Source: Paractinoplanes maris (lineage in GTDB: Bacteria; Actinomycetota; Actinomycetes; Mycobacteriales; Micromonosporaceae). From it: 64,000 nucleotides of DNA. The DNA is taken from positions 1 through 64,000 of the forward strand of contig NZ_JALPVL010000016.1 of assembly GCF_023544465.1 (NCBI RefSeq), in the 5' to 3' direction. Below are positions 49,890 through 62,200 of this stretch, in pieces. A program made the translations under genes and the position numbers. Position 1 is the stretch's first letter. Every line of letters starts with the position of its first letter. The notes beneath the pieces are model-generated. The model ran no database searches. It saw only the letters and a list, made by a program, of their open reading frames with translations, and was not told where the DNA came from.

Positions 49890-50056
49890 TCTGCGTCCTC
49901 CCCAGGGCTTCGTTGTCCGGTTCTTGAATACGCCAGTGGGGAGGGGGTCGTCATCGGCCGTTCATCTCGACCGGTCGCGACCTGCGGCGTGACGTCGCAC
50001 TGGTCACCCGACCGGGGGTGACCCGATGGAGTGCGTCGAGGGTTGAACGGCCCGCC

Positions 50057-50371
50057 TCAGAGCTCGAACAGCGACCGCATGGCGTCGGCCAGACGGGCCA
50101 TGCTGGCGCCGGTGACCATGCCGATGCGCTCCGCACCCACCTCGGCCGGGATGCGGCGCATCCGATTGATCACCACGACGCCGGTGATCGGGTCCTGCTC
50201 GGTCAGCGGCACCGCGAACGGCGGGAGCTCGGTGGCGCCCCGCTGACGGACGATCGGCGCGCAGAAGGGCGAGGCGTTCTTGCGCTCGTTGTAGGCGTCG
50301 CCGGACAGGACGAGCACGCGATAGCGCAGGTCGGTGGGGCTGCCGATCGTCCAGATCTCACCGCGCTTCAC
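50057..50371 (-). CDS. MazF/PemK-like protein without adjacent antitoxin
   Basis: 104 residues: KRGEIWTIGSPTDLRYRVLV at the N-terminus, ITGVVVINRMRRIP in the middle and a final helix SMARLADAMRSLF. This is the MazF/PemK fold. The usual RP motif after the first strand is replaced by TDLRYR, so RNase activity is uncertain. No antitoxin ORF lies next to it; gnd is divergent. GTG 50371 is chosen at the family start, with a weak ribosome site. Solitary genes of this kind are frequent in actinomycetes. Confidence 0.7.
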   Translation of the reverse strand: MKRGEIWTIGSPTDLRYRVLVLSGDAYNERKNASPFCAPIVRQRGATELPPFAVPLTEQDPITGVVVINRMRRIPAEVGAERIGMVTGASMARLADAMRSLFEL

Positions 50372-50542
50372 AGGCGCGTCCCGGTCGGCATGGGTCAACC
50401 CTACCGCCGCGCGATCTTAGGTCACCGCGAGGCACACCGGCGCAAAACGCCTGCGAGCCCACCACGTGGAACGGGGGTGAACCCTGACCGCCACGGAACC
50501 GTAAGAATAGGCGGCGTAGCTCGCTGCTAGGGAAGGGTGTCA

Positions 50543-51985
50543 ATGATGTCGGAGAAGGCACAGATCGGGGTCACGGGCCTCGCCGTGATGGGACGGAACC
50601 TGGCTCGCAACTTCGCCCGGCACGGGCACACCGTGGCCGTGCACAACCGCTCCTACAGCCGCACCAAGGAGCTGGTGGAGGAGTTCGGTGACGAGGGCAC
50701 GTTCCTCCCGTCCGAGTCGGCCGAGGACTTCGTCGCGAGCCTCGAGCGCCCGCGCCGCGTGGTCATCATGGTGAAGGCCGGCAAGCCGACCGACGCCGTG
50801 ATCGAGGAGTTCGCCCCGCTCCTCGAGGAGGGCGACATGCTCATCGACGCGGGCAACGCGCACTTCCTGGACACCCGCCGGCGCGAAGCGGCTCTCAAGG
50901 AGCGCGGCCTGCACTTCGTGGGCACCGGCGTCTCGGGTGGCGAGGAGGGCGCGCTGCACGGCCCGAGCATCATGCCGGGTGGCTCGGTGGAGTCGTACCA
51001 GGCGCTGGGACCGCTGCTGGAGGACATCTCGGCCAAGGTCGACGGCGAGCCGTGCTGCGTGCACGTGGGGCCGGACGGCGCCGGGCACTTCGTCAAGATG
51101 GTGCACAACGGCATCGAGTACGCCGACATGCAGCTCATCGCCGAGGCCTACGACCTGCTGCGTCAGGTCGGCGGGCACACGCCGTCGGAGATCGCCGACG
51201 TGTTCCGCGGGTGGAACGAGGGACGCCTGGGGTCGTACCTGATCGAGATCACCGCCGAGGTGCTCAAGCAGAACGACGCGGCCACCGGCAAGCCGTTCGT
51301 CGACATCGTGCTCGACCAGGCCGAGCAGAAGGGCACCGGCCGCTGGACCGTGCAGGCCGCCCTCGACCTCGGGGTGCCGGTCAGCGGCATCGCCGAGTCG
51401 GTGTTCGCCCGGGCGCTGTCCGGCGGTGCCGACGTGCGGGCGGCGGCCAGGGAGGCCGGTCTGCCCGGTCCGGTGGCGACCGCGGGCGCGCACGAGGGCG
51501 ACCTGCAGGCCGACGTCGAGCAGGCGCTGTTCGCCTCCAAGATCGTCGCGTACGCGCAGGGCTTCCAGCAGATCCAGGCGGCCAGCAAGGAGTACGGCTG
51601 GGACATCGACCCCGGCGCGATGGCGAAGATCTGGCGCGCGGGCTGCATCATCCGCGCCAAGTTCCTCGACTTCATCAAGCAGGCCTACGACAAGTCGCCC
51701 GAGCTGACCACGCTGCTGGTCGACCAGTACTTCCTCGACGCCGTCAGCGGCGCCCAGGACGCCTGGCGCCGCGTGGTGGCCACGGCCGCCCGGCAGGGCA
51801 TCCCCGCGCCGGGCTTCGCGTCCGCCCTGGCCTACTACGACGGCCTGCGCGCCGAGCGACTGCCGGCCGCCCTGATCCAGGGCCAGCGCGACTTCTTCGG
51901 CGCCCACACCTATCACCGCGTCGACAAGGACGGCTCGTTCCACACCCTCTGGGCCACCGACGACCGCAAGGAGATCGACGCCTAG
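50543..51985 (+). CDS. gnd: 6-phosphogluconate dehydrogenase (decarboxylating)
   Basis: About 480 residues, the long (dimeric) form. NADP-binding GVTGLAVMGRNLARN, substrate-binding HFVGTGVSGGEEGALHGPSIM and catalytic KMVHNGIEYADMQLI are intact, as is the C-terminal tail HTYHRVDKDGSFHT. It catalyses the oxidative step giving ribulose-5-phosphate and NADPH. ATG 50543 follows GGGAAGGG; a GTG two codons upstream overlaps that site. Its stop overlaps the convergent GGDEF-EAL stop by 4 bases. Confidence 0.96.
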   Translation: MMSEKAQIGVTGLAVMGRNLARNFARHGHTVAVHNRSYSRTKELVEEFGDEGTFLPSESAEDFVASLERPRRVVIMVKAGKPTDAVIEEFAPLLEEGDMLIDAGNAHFLDTRRREAALKERGLHFVGTGVSGGEEGALHGPSIMPGGSVESYQALGPLLEDISAKVDGEPCCVHVGPDGAGHFVKMVHNGIEYADMQLIAEAYDLLRQVGGHTPSEIADVFRGWNEGRLGSYLIEITAEVLKQNDAATGKPFVDIVLDQAEQKGTGRWTVQAALDLGVPVSGIAESVFARALSGGADVRAAAREAGLPGPVATAGAHEGDLQADVEQALFASKIVAYAQGFQQIQAASKEYGWDIDPGAMAKIWRAGCIIRAKFLDFIKQAYDKSPELTTLLVDQYFLDAVSGAQDAWRRVVATAARQGIPAPGFASALAYYDGLRAERLPAALIQGQRDFFGAHTYHRVDKDGSFHTLWATDDRKEIDA

Positions 51986-54309
51986 TAGACCGGCACCTTC
52001 GGGGCCGGCTCGCTGCTCATCAGCGCGCCGGCCTCGTCGGCCGGGATGGGCTTGGACATGAAGAAGCCCTGGCCCAGGCGGTAACCCATGTCGCGCAGGC
52101 GGTCGAGCTGGGCCTCGCTCTCGATGCCCTCGGCCACCGCGCTGAGCTGCAGATACTCCGCCAGCTGGGCCACCGCGGCGGCGACCGCCAGGCGGCCCCG
52201 GTCCTCGCCGTCGGCGATCCCGTCGACGAACGACTTGTCGAGCTTGAGGACGTCGACCGGGAAGGCCCGCAGCAGGCTGAGCGACGAGCTGCCGGTGCCG
52301 AAGTCGTCCAGGGCCAGCCGTACGCCCATCTCGTGCAGCGCGTGCAGGGTCTCGCGGACCTGCCGGCCGTCGGCCACCGACGACTCGGTCACCTCCAGCA
52401 CCAGGTTGCGCGGCAGCAGGCCGGTCTCGCTGAGCACGGCCGCGACCTCGTCGACGAAGCCCGACTCGCGCAGCTGGCGCACCGCGACGTTCACGTTGAT
52501 CGCCTGGATCGCGCCCTCGCCGTGCTCCCGCTGCCAGCGGGCGAGCTGATCGCAGGCCTCGCGCAGCACCCACGAACCGAGCGCCACGATCAGGCCGGAC
52601 CGCTCGGCGACCGGGATGAAGTCGCCCGGTGAGACGAACCCGCGGGTCGGGTGCTTCCAGCGCACCAACGCCTCGGCGCCGTGCAGGCGGCCGGTGACGA
52701 TGTCGAAGACCGGCTGGTAGAGCAGGAACAGCTCGTGCCGGATGATCGCGTTGTGCAGTTCGCTGCCGAGGCGGGCGTGGTTGACGACGTCCTGGCGCAT
52801 CCGCGGCTCGAAGCGGGTCCAGGCCGCCTTGCCGCCCTCCTTGGCCGCGTACATGGCGATGTCGGCGTTGCGCAGCACCTCGTCGGCGGTCTCGCCGGAC
52901 CCGGCGATCGCCACGCCCACGCTGGCGTGGGCCAGCAGCAGGTGCTCGCCGACCCGGAACGGCTCGGCCAGCGCCTGGATCAGACGGTCGGCGGCCGCCT
53001 CGGCCGAGGCCTCCTCCTCGATGTCGAGGAGCACGGCGAACTCGTCGCCGCCGAGCCGGGCCGGCAGGTCGACCTCGGCCCGGGTGCGCTGCAACCGCTG
53101 CGCGACCTGGTAGAGCAGCAGGTCGCCGACGGCCGGGCCCATGGTGTCGTTGACCGTCTTGAAGTCGTCGATGTCGATCAGCAGCACGGTGGCCGGCTCG
53201 TGCGCGGCCAGGCGCTCGGACAGCGCGGCGCTGAACCGGGAGCGGTTGGCCAGCCCGGTCAGCGGGTCGGTCAGGGCCAGGCGCTCCAGCTCGGCCTGCT
53301 GCTCGCGCAGGCCGGCCAGCATGCGCCGGTGGTCGCTCAGCCCGATCAGCTGGCGGGCCACAACCAGCGCGGTGATCAGCACCGCGCCGACGATCACGGC
53401 GCGCTCCCGGCCGTCCATGCGCTGGGCCGAGACGGTGGTGACCAGGGCCGCGGTCACGACGATGGCGATGAACGGGAGCAGCTCGTAGGCCGAGCGGCGG
53501 CGCCGGACAGCGGCGGCCGGGGCGGGGCGGCCCAGCACCCGGCGCTGCCGGTAGGCGGCGGCGGTGAACGAGACGGCGACCAACGGGCTGCCGAGCACCG
53601 AGAGCAGCAGGCGGGAGAAGTCGTCGCCGGCGATGAGGAGCACGGCGAGGGCGACCGCGGTCACCGGGGCGACGGTCAGCAGGCGCAGCGCGAGCGAGTC
53701 GACCGGGCCGTCCGGGCGGGCGGCGGTCTTGCCGATGACGACCAGGCACAGCAGGCCGGCCACGCCGACCGTGGCGGCCAGGGTCCGGGTCACCAGGTCG
53801 GTGCCGGACTGCGCGAAGCTGAGCACGACGTACCAGAAGACCAGGCCGCCGGAGACGGCCACGGTGGCGCCGTCGAGCACGACCCGGGCCCAGCCCAGCG
53901 GCGTCCGGTCACCCATCGGCAGTCGCAGGAAGGCCGACATCGCCCAGAACATGCCGGTCAGCAGCGGCGCGGCGACGAACGGGTTCATCCCGGCGTTGTT
54001 GTTGGCCAAAGCCAGGGCAGCGCCCGAGCCGATCAGGAGGATGGCGGCGGCGTGCGCGAGCTGACGCCAGAAGGCGCGCACCACGCGCGGCAGCATCACC
54101 ATCGCGCCCAGCCGCTGCAGCGACCAGGCCGCGGCCAGCATGGCGATCGGGCTACCGACGTAACCCAGAATCACGTCGTGCGCGTCACGCACCATCAGCC
54201 ACACGGCGACCGCCGTGGTGGCGATCGCCGCGATCAGCAGAGGCGTGAGCCCGCTTCCCGCGCGCCGGACGGCGGTTCGCCGGTCGGCCGTTCCCACGGG
54301 TTCGGTCAT
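51982..54309 (-). CDS. Membrane GGDEF-EAL c-di-GMP protein
   Basis: 775 residues. Residues 1 to about 330 hold about ten helices of an MASE-like membrane sensor. A GGDEF domain (about 345-510) has RLGGDEF but AEVD at the I-site position, so product inhibition is probably lost. The EAL domain (about 520-765) keeps EALVRW, NVNVAVRQL, LEVTES, LALDDFGTG, KLDKSF and AEGIE, so phosphodiesterase activity is expected. The bifunctional balance cannot be predicted. ATG 54309; monocistronic. Confidence 0.93.
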   Translation of the reverse strand: MTEPVGTADRRTAVRRAGSGLTPLLIAAIATTAVAVWLMVRDAHDVILGYVGSPIAMLAAAWSLQRLGAMVMLPRVVRAFWRQLAHAAAILLIGSGAALALANNNAGMNPFVAAPLLTGMFWAMSAFLRLPMGDRTPLGWARVVLDGATVAVSGGLVFWYVVLSFAQSGTDLVTRTLAATVGVAGLLCLVVIGKTAARPDGPVDSLALRLLTVAPVTAVALAVLLIAGDDFSRLLLSVLGSPLVAVSFTAAAYRQRRVLGRPAPAAAVRRRRSAYELLPFIAIVVTAALVTTVSAQRMDGRERAVIVGAVLITALVVARQLIGLSDHRRMLAGLREQQAELERLALTDPLTGLANRSRFSAALSERLAAHEPATVLLIDIDDFKTVNDTMGPAVGDLLLYQVAQRLQRTRAEVDLPARLGGDEFAVLLDIEEEASAEAAADRLIQALAEPFRVGEHLLLAHASVGVAIAGSGETADEVLRNADIAMYAAKEGGKAAWTRFEPRMRQDVVNHARLGSELHNAIIRHELFLLYQPVFDIVTGRLHGAEALVRWKHPTRGFVSPGDFIPVAERSGLIVALGSWVLREACDQLARWQREHGEGAIQAINVNVAVRQLRESGFVDEVAAVLSETGLLPRNLVLEVTESSVADGRQVRETLHALHEMGVRLALDDFGTGSSSLSLLRAFPVDVLKLDKSFVDGIADGEDRGRLAVAAAVAQLAEYLQLSAVAEGIESEAQLDRLRDMGYRLGQGFFMSKPIPADEAGALMSSEPAPKVPVY

Positions 54310-54389
54310 GGGTGTCTGCGGCTCCCCGGTCGGTAATCCCTACCGCCTTCCTGTCGGCCGCCGGGGGCGGATGCTGAGAAGTTCAGTCG

Positions 54390-56033
<1,644 letters not shown>

Positions 56034-56214
56034 GGGCGGCCTCCTTCAAAAGGCGTGGAACCTACGGGGAGCGTATCGATACCGCATGCCCCGGGCAGCG
56101 GATCGGTAAGCGGTTGGCCGGCCGTGGGATTCCGTACATCAACAAGGTGACTTCCGGTCACCGATTGGGCAGAGACAACCCGTTGAGTACGCCTGAGGCA
56201 AACGGGGGCCTGTC

Positions 56215-56559
56215 GTGCATGTGTCAGTGGTCGACAACAGCGACGAATCGGTGGTCGTCACGGTGCGCGGCAATATCGACATCGACAGCGGGACGACGCT
56301 GACCACGGCGCTCGAGCAGTTGCTGGACCGACCGGCGCCACGGATCGTGGTCGACCTGTCGGGCATCGAGTTCTGCGACTCGACCGGGCTGAGCGCGCTG
56401 GTCGTCGGGCACAACCGGGCGTCCGCGAGCGGTGGCTGGCTGCGGCTGGCCGCGCCCGGCGAGTTCCTGGCGCGGCTGCTCGACACCGTCGGGCTGATCC
56501 CGCGGCTGGCCGTCTACACGACGGTGGGGGACGCGCTGGCCGGGCGTGACCCGGACTAA
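56215..56559 (+). CDS. STAS-domain anti-anti-sigma factor
   Basis: 114 residues, a single STAS domain: VRGNIDIDSGTTLTTAL, VVDLSGIEFCDSTGLSALV and LLDTVGLIPRLAVY. The serine in DSTGL is the expected phosphorylation site by an anti-sigma kinase; a SpoIIE phosphatase (such as that at 48414) would reactivate it. GTG 56215 follows GGGGGCC; GTG 56221 is also possible. It precedes yaaA by 9 bases and may be co-transcribed. Confidence 0.9.
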   Translation: MHVSVVDNSDESVVVTVRGNIDIDSGTTLTTALEQLLDRPAPRIVVDLSGIEFCDSTGLSALVVGHNRASASGGWLRLAAPGEFLARLLDTVGLIPRLAVYTTVGDALAGRDPD

Positions 56560-56568
56560 TCTCGCCAC

Positions 56569-57366
56569 GTGCTGATCCTGCTGCCGCCGTCCGAGGGCAA
56601 GACCGCCGCCGTCGTCGGTGATCCCGTCGATCCCACCTCGCTGTGGCTGCCGCGGCTGGCGACGGCCCGCAAGCGGGTGCTCGGCAAACTCGTGTCGATG
56701 AGCCGGCGGACCAGCGCCCGGGCGGTGGCCGAGTCGCTCGCGACGCTGGGGCTCTCCGCCGGGCAGGGCGACGAGATCGCCCGTAACGCGATGCTGCTCT
56801 CGTCGCCGGCCGCACCGGCCGCCTCGATCTACAGCGGCGTGCTCTACGAGGCGCTCGACGCGCACAGCCTCAAACCGGCGGCGCGGGCCTGGGCCGACTC
56901 GCGGGCGGTCGTCTTCTCCGGGCTGTGGGGTGTCGTGCGCCTCGACGACCGCATCCCGGCCTACCGGCTGTCGGTCGGCGTGACCCTGCCCGGGGTGGGC
57001 GGACTCACCGCGTACTGGAAAAAGGCCCTGCCCAAGGTGCTCGACCCGGCGGCCGGCGACGGACCAGTGCTCGACCTGCGGTCGGGGGCCTACGGCGCGA
57101 TGTGGAGTGCGCCCGCCGGCTCCTCGGCCACCGTGCGCGTGCTGCACGAGCGAGTCGTCGACGGGGTGGCCCGGCGGTCGGTCGTCAGCCATTTCAACAA
57201 GGCGACGAAGGGGCGGATCGTGCGCGCCCTGGCCGAGGACGGGGCGGAGCCGGCCACGGTCGACGAGATCGTCACGGCACTGCGCGATCTGGGGTACACC
57301 GTCGAGGAGCGACCCGCGGGTGCGGGCCGCCCCCGGCAGTTGGACGTCGTCGTGGCCGAGCTCTGA
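56569..57366 (+). CDS. yaaA: YaaA family peroxide-stress protein (UPF0246)
   Basis: 265 residues beginning LILLPPSEGK, the family opening, with later SGLWGVVRLDDRIPAYRLS, LTAYWKKALPKVL and SHFNKATKGRIVRAL. In E. coli YaaA limits free iron during peroxide stress and has a DNA-binding cradle fold. Its role in actinomycetes is inferred. GTG 56569. Nine bases after the STAS gene, so a shared message is likely. A short duplicated 17-base sequence (ACAGCGTGACTGCGGCY) follows the stop before the convergent PPIase gene. Confidence 0.9.
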   Translation: MLILLPPSEGKTAAVVGDPVDPTSLWLPRLATARKRVLGKLVSMSRRTSARAVAESLATLGLSAGQGDEIARNAMLLSSPAAPAASIYSGVLYEALDAHSLKPAARAWADSRAVVFSGLWGVVRLDDRIPAYRLSVGVTLPGVGGLTAYWKKALPKVLDPAAGDGPVLDLRSGAYGAMWSAPAGSSATVRVLHERVVDGVARRSVVSHFNKATKGRIVRALAEDGAEPATVDEIVTALRDLGYTVEERPAGAGRPRQLDVVVAEL

Positions 57367-57402
57367 CCACAGCGTGACTGCGGCCTACAGCGTGACTGCG
57401 GC

Positions 57403-58017
57403 TTACTGCGTGGCCAGCAGGTCGACGACGAAGCGCAGGTCGCCCTCGACGCCCTGGAGGCCCTTGGCCATGGCGGCGGGCACGTCGAGCTGGACCCGGC
57501 TGCCCACCTTCTGCCCCGGGATGCCCTTGTCCCAGCCCTCGATGACGCGGCCGGCCCCGATCGGCGTGACGATCGGCTGACCGCGCTGCCAGGACGAGTC
57601 GAGCTCCTTGCCGGTCTTGTAGTCGACCAGCACGTAGTTGGCCGTGATGGTCTGGCCGGACTTGACCTCGGGGCCGGAGCCGGGCACCAGAGCCGTCACC
57701 TTGAGCTTGTCGAGCGTGCCGGTGCCGCCCTTGACCACCGGCTGCTTCGCCAGCGCGGGCGGCGTGTCGACCGGCGCGGGCTGATCGGCGGCCGGCGGCT
57801 CGGCCGACGGCGCCGGCGCGGTCGGCTCGGCGGGCGCCGCCGCGGAGGGCGGTGCGGCGGCCGTCGGCGTCGCCGGGTCGGAATCGCCGCCGCGGACGGT
57901 GACGAAGACGGTCACCAGGACGGCGATCACGGCGAGCCCGGCCACCGCGCCGGCCACGGCCTGGGTGCGGCGTTTCGCCGTGTCGCCGGTGATGGGTCGG
58001 GCGGTGTCGGTGCTCAT
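57403..58017 (-). CDS. FKBP-type peptidyl-prolyl isomerase, membrane anchored
   Basis: 204 residues. One N-terminal helix (about 24-44), an Ala/Pro/Thr linker (about 45-100) and an FKBP domain (about 105-204) with GSGPEVKSGQTITANYVL, RVIEGWDKGIPGQKVG and a shortened C-terminal strand. Acts on prolyl bonds of exported proteins on the outer face of the membrane. ATG 58017 follows GGAGAG. The flap segment is short compared with human FKBP12, as in other actinobacterial members. Confidence 0.88.
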   Translation of the reverse strand: MSTDTARPITGDTAKRRTQAVAGAVAGLAVIAVLVTVFVTVRGGDSDPATPTAAAPPSAAAPAEPTAPAPSAEPPAADQPAPVDTPPALAKQPVVKGGTGTLDKLKVTALVPGSGPEVKSGQTITANYVLVDYKTGKELDSSWQRGQPIVTPIGAGRVIEGWDKGIPGQKVGSRVQLDVPAAMAKGLQGVEGDLRFVVDLLATQ

Positions 58018-58244
58018 AGGTCGTCGACTCTCCTGTTTCGGCATCTCCGGAAACTTCGGACACCGTACCCGTCGTCGTGACGAAGGCCATCCCGAACCTC
58101 AGCCGAACCACCTAGGGCCGTGATCACCCGAACGGGCGGTCACGCATTCCGCTCTTCACCGTCACGCAACGAAGTGCCATTGTTGACGCCCCACCCCTTT
58201 CTTCGCGCTGTGAACCCGCGCTGTATCTCCCCCAGGAGGGTCGG

Positions 58245-59177
58245 TTGTCGTCGACCGAGGATGGTCGCCGCAGACGCCGGACCGGCCACCGCGCCCCTGT
58301 CACCGGCGTCCGCGCCCCTGTTACCGGCGTCCGCCGCCGCGCCGGCCTCGCCGAGGACGGTCGCCAGTGGAACGAGATCCTCTCGTCGGCCGCGGTGATC
58401 CTGGCCGGCGTGCTCGTCGTGATCGGGTTCGGCTTCATCGCCACCCGCGGCCTCAAGGGCAGCGAGCAGGCGGCCCCGCCGATCGACCCGCCCGCGCCGG
58501 CTCTCGGGGACCTGCGGCTGCCGCCACCCAGCGGCGGCAGCAGCAGCGAGGGGCTGATCCCGCTGGGCAGCCCGTCGCCCTCACCGTCGCCCAGCCCGAC
58601 CAAAGCGGCCACCGTGCCCCCAACGACCCGCGACCAGCTCAGGATCGTCAAGGACGCGGTGCCCTCGGTGGTGAACCTGTCGTCCGAGGGCGAGAGCGAC
58701 TGGGTGCACTGGGGACTCGACGGCACGTTCTCCCTGGAGCGCGCGAAAAAGGGCGATTTCCGCATTCTCGAGGGTGCGCCCACCGCACCGCGCTTCCGGC
58801 ACTCGCTGAGCCCGCAGAAGTACAAGTGGGCCGGCGGTGACCCGGTGGCGAGCAGCGACGGGACGACGACCGGCATCCGCACCTGCGGCAAGGGCAACGG
58901 CTTCACCCTGACCGCCCCGGCCGGCACCACGCCGCGGGTGCTCAAGCTCTACGTCGGGGCGGTCTCGGCCCGCGGAAAGCTGACCGCGCGGCTGAGCACG
59001 GGCGACTCCACCGGCACTACCGTCTTCGAACAACGCGGTGACACGCTGCGCACCGTGGTGCTGACCGTGGCCTACCAGGCGCCGAAATCCGGCCAGTTGC
59101 GGCTCACGTGGGGTACCGACACCGCGTACGGGGAAGGTTGCTCAGGGGTAACCCTGGAAGCGGCCACGCTTTCGTGA
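58245..59177 (+). CDS. Anchored hypothetical protein with Ser/Pro linker
   Basis: 310 residues from TTG 58245, immediately after CAGGAGGG. The Arg-rich N-terminus carries a duplicated APVTGVR heptad, then a membrane helix (about 46-68), a linker with (SP)5, and an extracellular domain of beta-strand character (LKLYVGAVSARGKLTARLS, LTWGTDTAYGEGC) with two cysteines that may pair. The fold recalls jelly-roll carbohydrate-binding modules, but no family is recognised. It precedes the MMPL gene by 59 bases and may be co-transcribed. Confidence 0.65.
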   Translation: MSSTEDGRRRRRTGHRAPVTGVRAPVTGVRRRAGLAEDGRQWNEILSSAAVILAGVLVVIGFGFIATRGLKGSEQAAPPIDPPAPALGDLRLPPPSGGSSSEGLIPLGSPSPSPSPSPTKAATVPPTTRDQLRIVKDAVPSVVNLSSEGESDWVHWGLDGTFSLERAKKGDFRILEGAPTAPRFRHSLSPQKYKWAGGDPVASSDGTTTGIRTCGKGNGFTLTAPAGTTPRVLKLYVGAVSARGKLTARLSTGDSTGTTVFEQRGDTLRTVVLTVAYQAPKSGQLRLTWGTDTAYGEGCSGVTLEAATLS

Positions 59178-59194
59178 AGTGTTCTCATAACACT
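59178..59194. promoter_or_regulatory. 17-bp inverted repeat before the MMPL gene
   Basis: AGTGTT-CTCAT-AACACT directly after the stop of the preceding gene. It may be an operator (TetR-like symmetry) or a small RNA hairpin. Confidence 0.45.
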
Positions 59195-59236
59195 CCAGCC
59201 GGGATCCGGCGGTAGTGAGGGACCAGAGGGGTTGAC

Positions 59237-62200
59237 ATGTTCGCGGGCTGGGGATCGTGGGTCGCCCGCTTCCGGTGGCCGGTGCTGTCCGTCGCGCTCG
59301 TCGCGGTGATCAGCGCGGGCGTCTGGGGGCTCGGGGTTTTCGGCCAGCTCACCGAGGGCGGCTACAACGACCCGGACAGCGAGTCGTCACAGGCCACCGA
59401 GGCCGTGCAGAAGGCGTTCGGCGCGCAGGGCGGCGACCTGGTGGTCATCTACACGCCGACCAAGGGCAAGATCACCGACGTCGCGCTCGGCCAGCGCATC
59501 CGGTCCACGCTCCAGGGGCTGCCCAAATCGGCCGTCAAGAGCAGCACGTCGTACTGGTCGACCCGGTCCCCGCAGTTCGTGGCCAAGGACAAGACCAGCG
59601 GCGTCGCCCTCCTCACGCTGGCCGGCGCGGACGACGGCGCCAAGCTCGACGCGTTCCGCGAGATCGACGACAAACTGGCTGTCGCCGGCACAAAGGTGCA
59701 GCTCTCCGGCGGGGTCGTGCTGGCCGACGCGACCTCCACCCGCTCGACCCAGGACCTGGCCAAGGCCGAGATCATCTCGCTGCCGATCACGCTGATCCTG
59801 CTCGTGCTGCTGTTCGGCTCGCTGGTCGCGGCGTCGGTGCCGGTGCTGGTGGGCGGGGCCGCGGTGCTCGGCTCGCTCGGCATCCTGCACGCGATCGCCG
59901 GGGTGCACGACGTCAACTCGTTCGCGGTCAACGTGGCCAGCCTGCTCGGCCTGGGCATGGCGATCGACTACGGCCTGTTCATGGTGGGCCGGTTCCGCGA
60001 GGAGCAGTCCAAGGGCCGGACCCCGGCCGAGGCGGTCCGCCGGACGGTCGCCACCGCCGGGCGTACGGTCGTCTTCTCGGCCACGCTGCTGATGATCGCG
60101 CTCGGCGGTCTGCTGCTGTTCCCGCAGGGCTTCCTCAAATCCCTCGCGTACGGGGGTCTGGCCGCGGTCGGTCTGGCCGCGCTCCTGTCCCTGACGTTGC
60201 TGCCGGCGCTGCTCGCCGTGCTCGGCCCGCGCATCGACAAACTGCCGATCAAGCTGCCCGGCCGGGGCAACGAAGGCTCCTTCTGGGGCCGGCTGGCCGC
60301 CTGGGTGCTGCGCCACCGGGTCCTCGTCGCCCTGCCGATCCTGGCCGGTCTGCTGGTGCTGGCGGCGCCGATCGCCGGCGTCCGGTTCGGCGAGGCCGAC
60401 GAGCGCACGCTGCCCGCCCAGGACCCGGCCCGGCAAGCGATCGAGACCCTCAAGGCGGACTACCCGCAGTTCACCGACAGCGGCGTGCCGATCGTCCTGC
60501 GCGGGTCGGCCGACACCTCCGGCTTCGCGGTGACGCTGCGCCAGATCCCCGGCATCGCGCAGATCGGCCCGGCCCAGCGCGCGGGCGAGGTCACCGTCTT
60601 CAACGCGACGCTGCGCGCATCCGACCCGTTCAGCACCGAGGCGCGCGAGGTGGTCGACCGGATCCGGTCGCTGCCGACCCCCAACGGGGCCGAGCTGCTG
60701 GTCGGCGGGGCCACGGCCCGCAACGTCGACAGCCTGGCGGCCACCGCGGCGAAACTGCCGTTGATGGTGGCGATGCTGGTCGGGGCCACGCTGCTGCTGA
60801 TGTTCTTCGCGTTCGGCTCGATCCTGCTGCCGATCAAGGCGGTCCTGATGAGCGCGCTGAGCCTCAGTGCGACCTTCGGCATCCTGGTCTGGATCTTCCA
60901 GGACGGGCACCTGGCGGGCACGCTGAACGTGACGCCGGCACCACTCGAGGCGGGCATCGTCGTGCTGATGGCGGCGGTGGTGTTCGGGCTGTCCACCGAC
61001 TACGAAGTCTTCCTGCTCTCCCGGATGGTGGAGGCGCGGGCGCACGGCGCGTCGACCAACGAGGCGGTGACGATCGGGCTGGCCCGCACCGGCCGGGTGA
61101 TCAGCGCGGCGGCGCTGCTGCTGATCGTGGTGACCGGGGCGTTCGCGCTGTCGTCGGTGACGACGATGCGGTTCGTGGGCGTGGGCATGATCGTGGCGTT
61201 GCTGCTCGACGCGACGGTGGTCCGGATGCTGCTCGTGCCGGCGGTGATGGGGCTGCTGGGCAACGCGGTGTGGTGGGCGCCGGGGCCGCTGCGGCGGTTG
61301 CAGGAGCGGGCCGGGCTGTCGGAGCACGCCGGGGAGGAGCCGCCGGCGCTGCCGCCGGGCCGGCACGCGGCGGGTGAGCCGACGGTCATGCTGGCGTTGC
61401 CGCCGGGGCCGAACTACTCCGCCTGGGACCGGGAGGCGGCGGGAGTGATGCTGCTGCCGCCGGGGATGGTGGGGCGCGCCCGGCCGGGCAAGAACGACAC
61501 GGCTACCGAGGTCATTCCCAAGGTCACGGATGAAGCTGGTGAGCCGGGGGGTGCTCGGGCTCTGCCGGCGGGGACGGCTTCGGTTTCCGCTGCGGCTTCG
61601 GTCCCGGCTTCGGCTTCGGGTTCTGCTTCGGGTTCTTCCGGGGATGACGACATCGTCGATGCGGAGATCATCGAGGATGACGAGCCGGTGGCCGGTGAGA
61701 CGGCGGCATCGGAGTCGACGCAGGCGGCGCCGGACGACGAGCAGGTCGATGCCGAGATCGTCGAGGACGAGATCTCCGCTGCTTCCGATTCTGATTCTGT
61801 TTCGACTCCCGCTTCCGCACTTGCCGACAGTGAGCCGGTTGCGGCTTCTTCCGCCGTGACCACCTCGGTTGACGAGCCCGCTACGGGTTCTTCGGTCGAC
61901 GCGCCGGCAACAGCCTCTTCGTCCGGCGTGAGCGCCGCTGCTTCTTCGGTTGGCGCGCCGGAAACGGCTTCTCCGGGCGACGAGTCCGCTTCGTCTTCTT
62001 CAGACGATCTGCCGGACATGTCTTCTCCGAACGAGCAGCCTGCTGTGCCTTCCCGGGACGACCGGCCCGCTACAGCTACTCCGGACGACGCGCCGGCAGC
62101 AGCTTCTGCCGATGACCAGCCCGCTTCGGACACTTCGATCGACGCGCCGGCTACAGCTTCTTCGGCTGACGCGACCGCTACGGCTTTTCCGGTCAGCGAA

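Noticed and set aside
50057..50371. Type II toxin-antitoxin system
   Set aside because: No antitoxin ORF on either side; only a MazF-like gene can be supported.
50540..53749. Very long leftward frame across gnd and the GGDEF-EAL gene
   Set aside because: Compositional shadow typical of high-GC DNA; gnd (+) and the GGDEF-EAL frame (-) have intact motifs.
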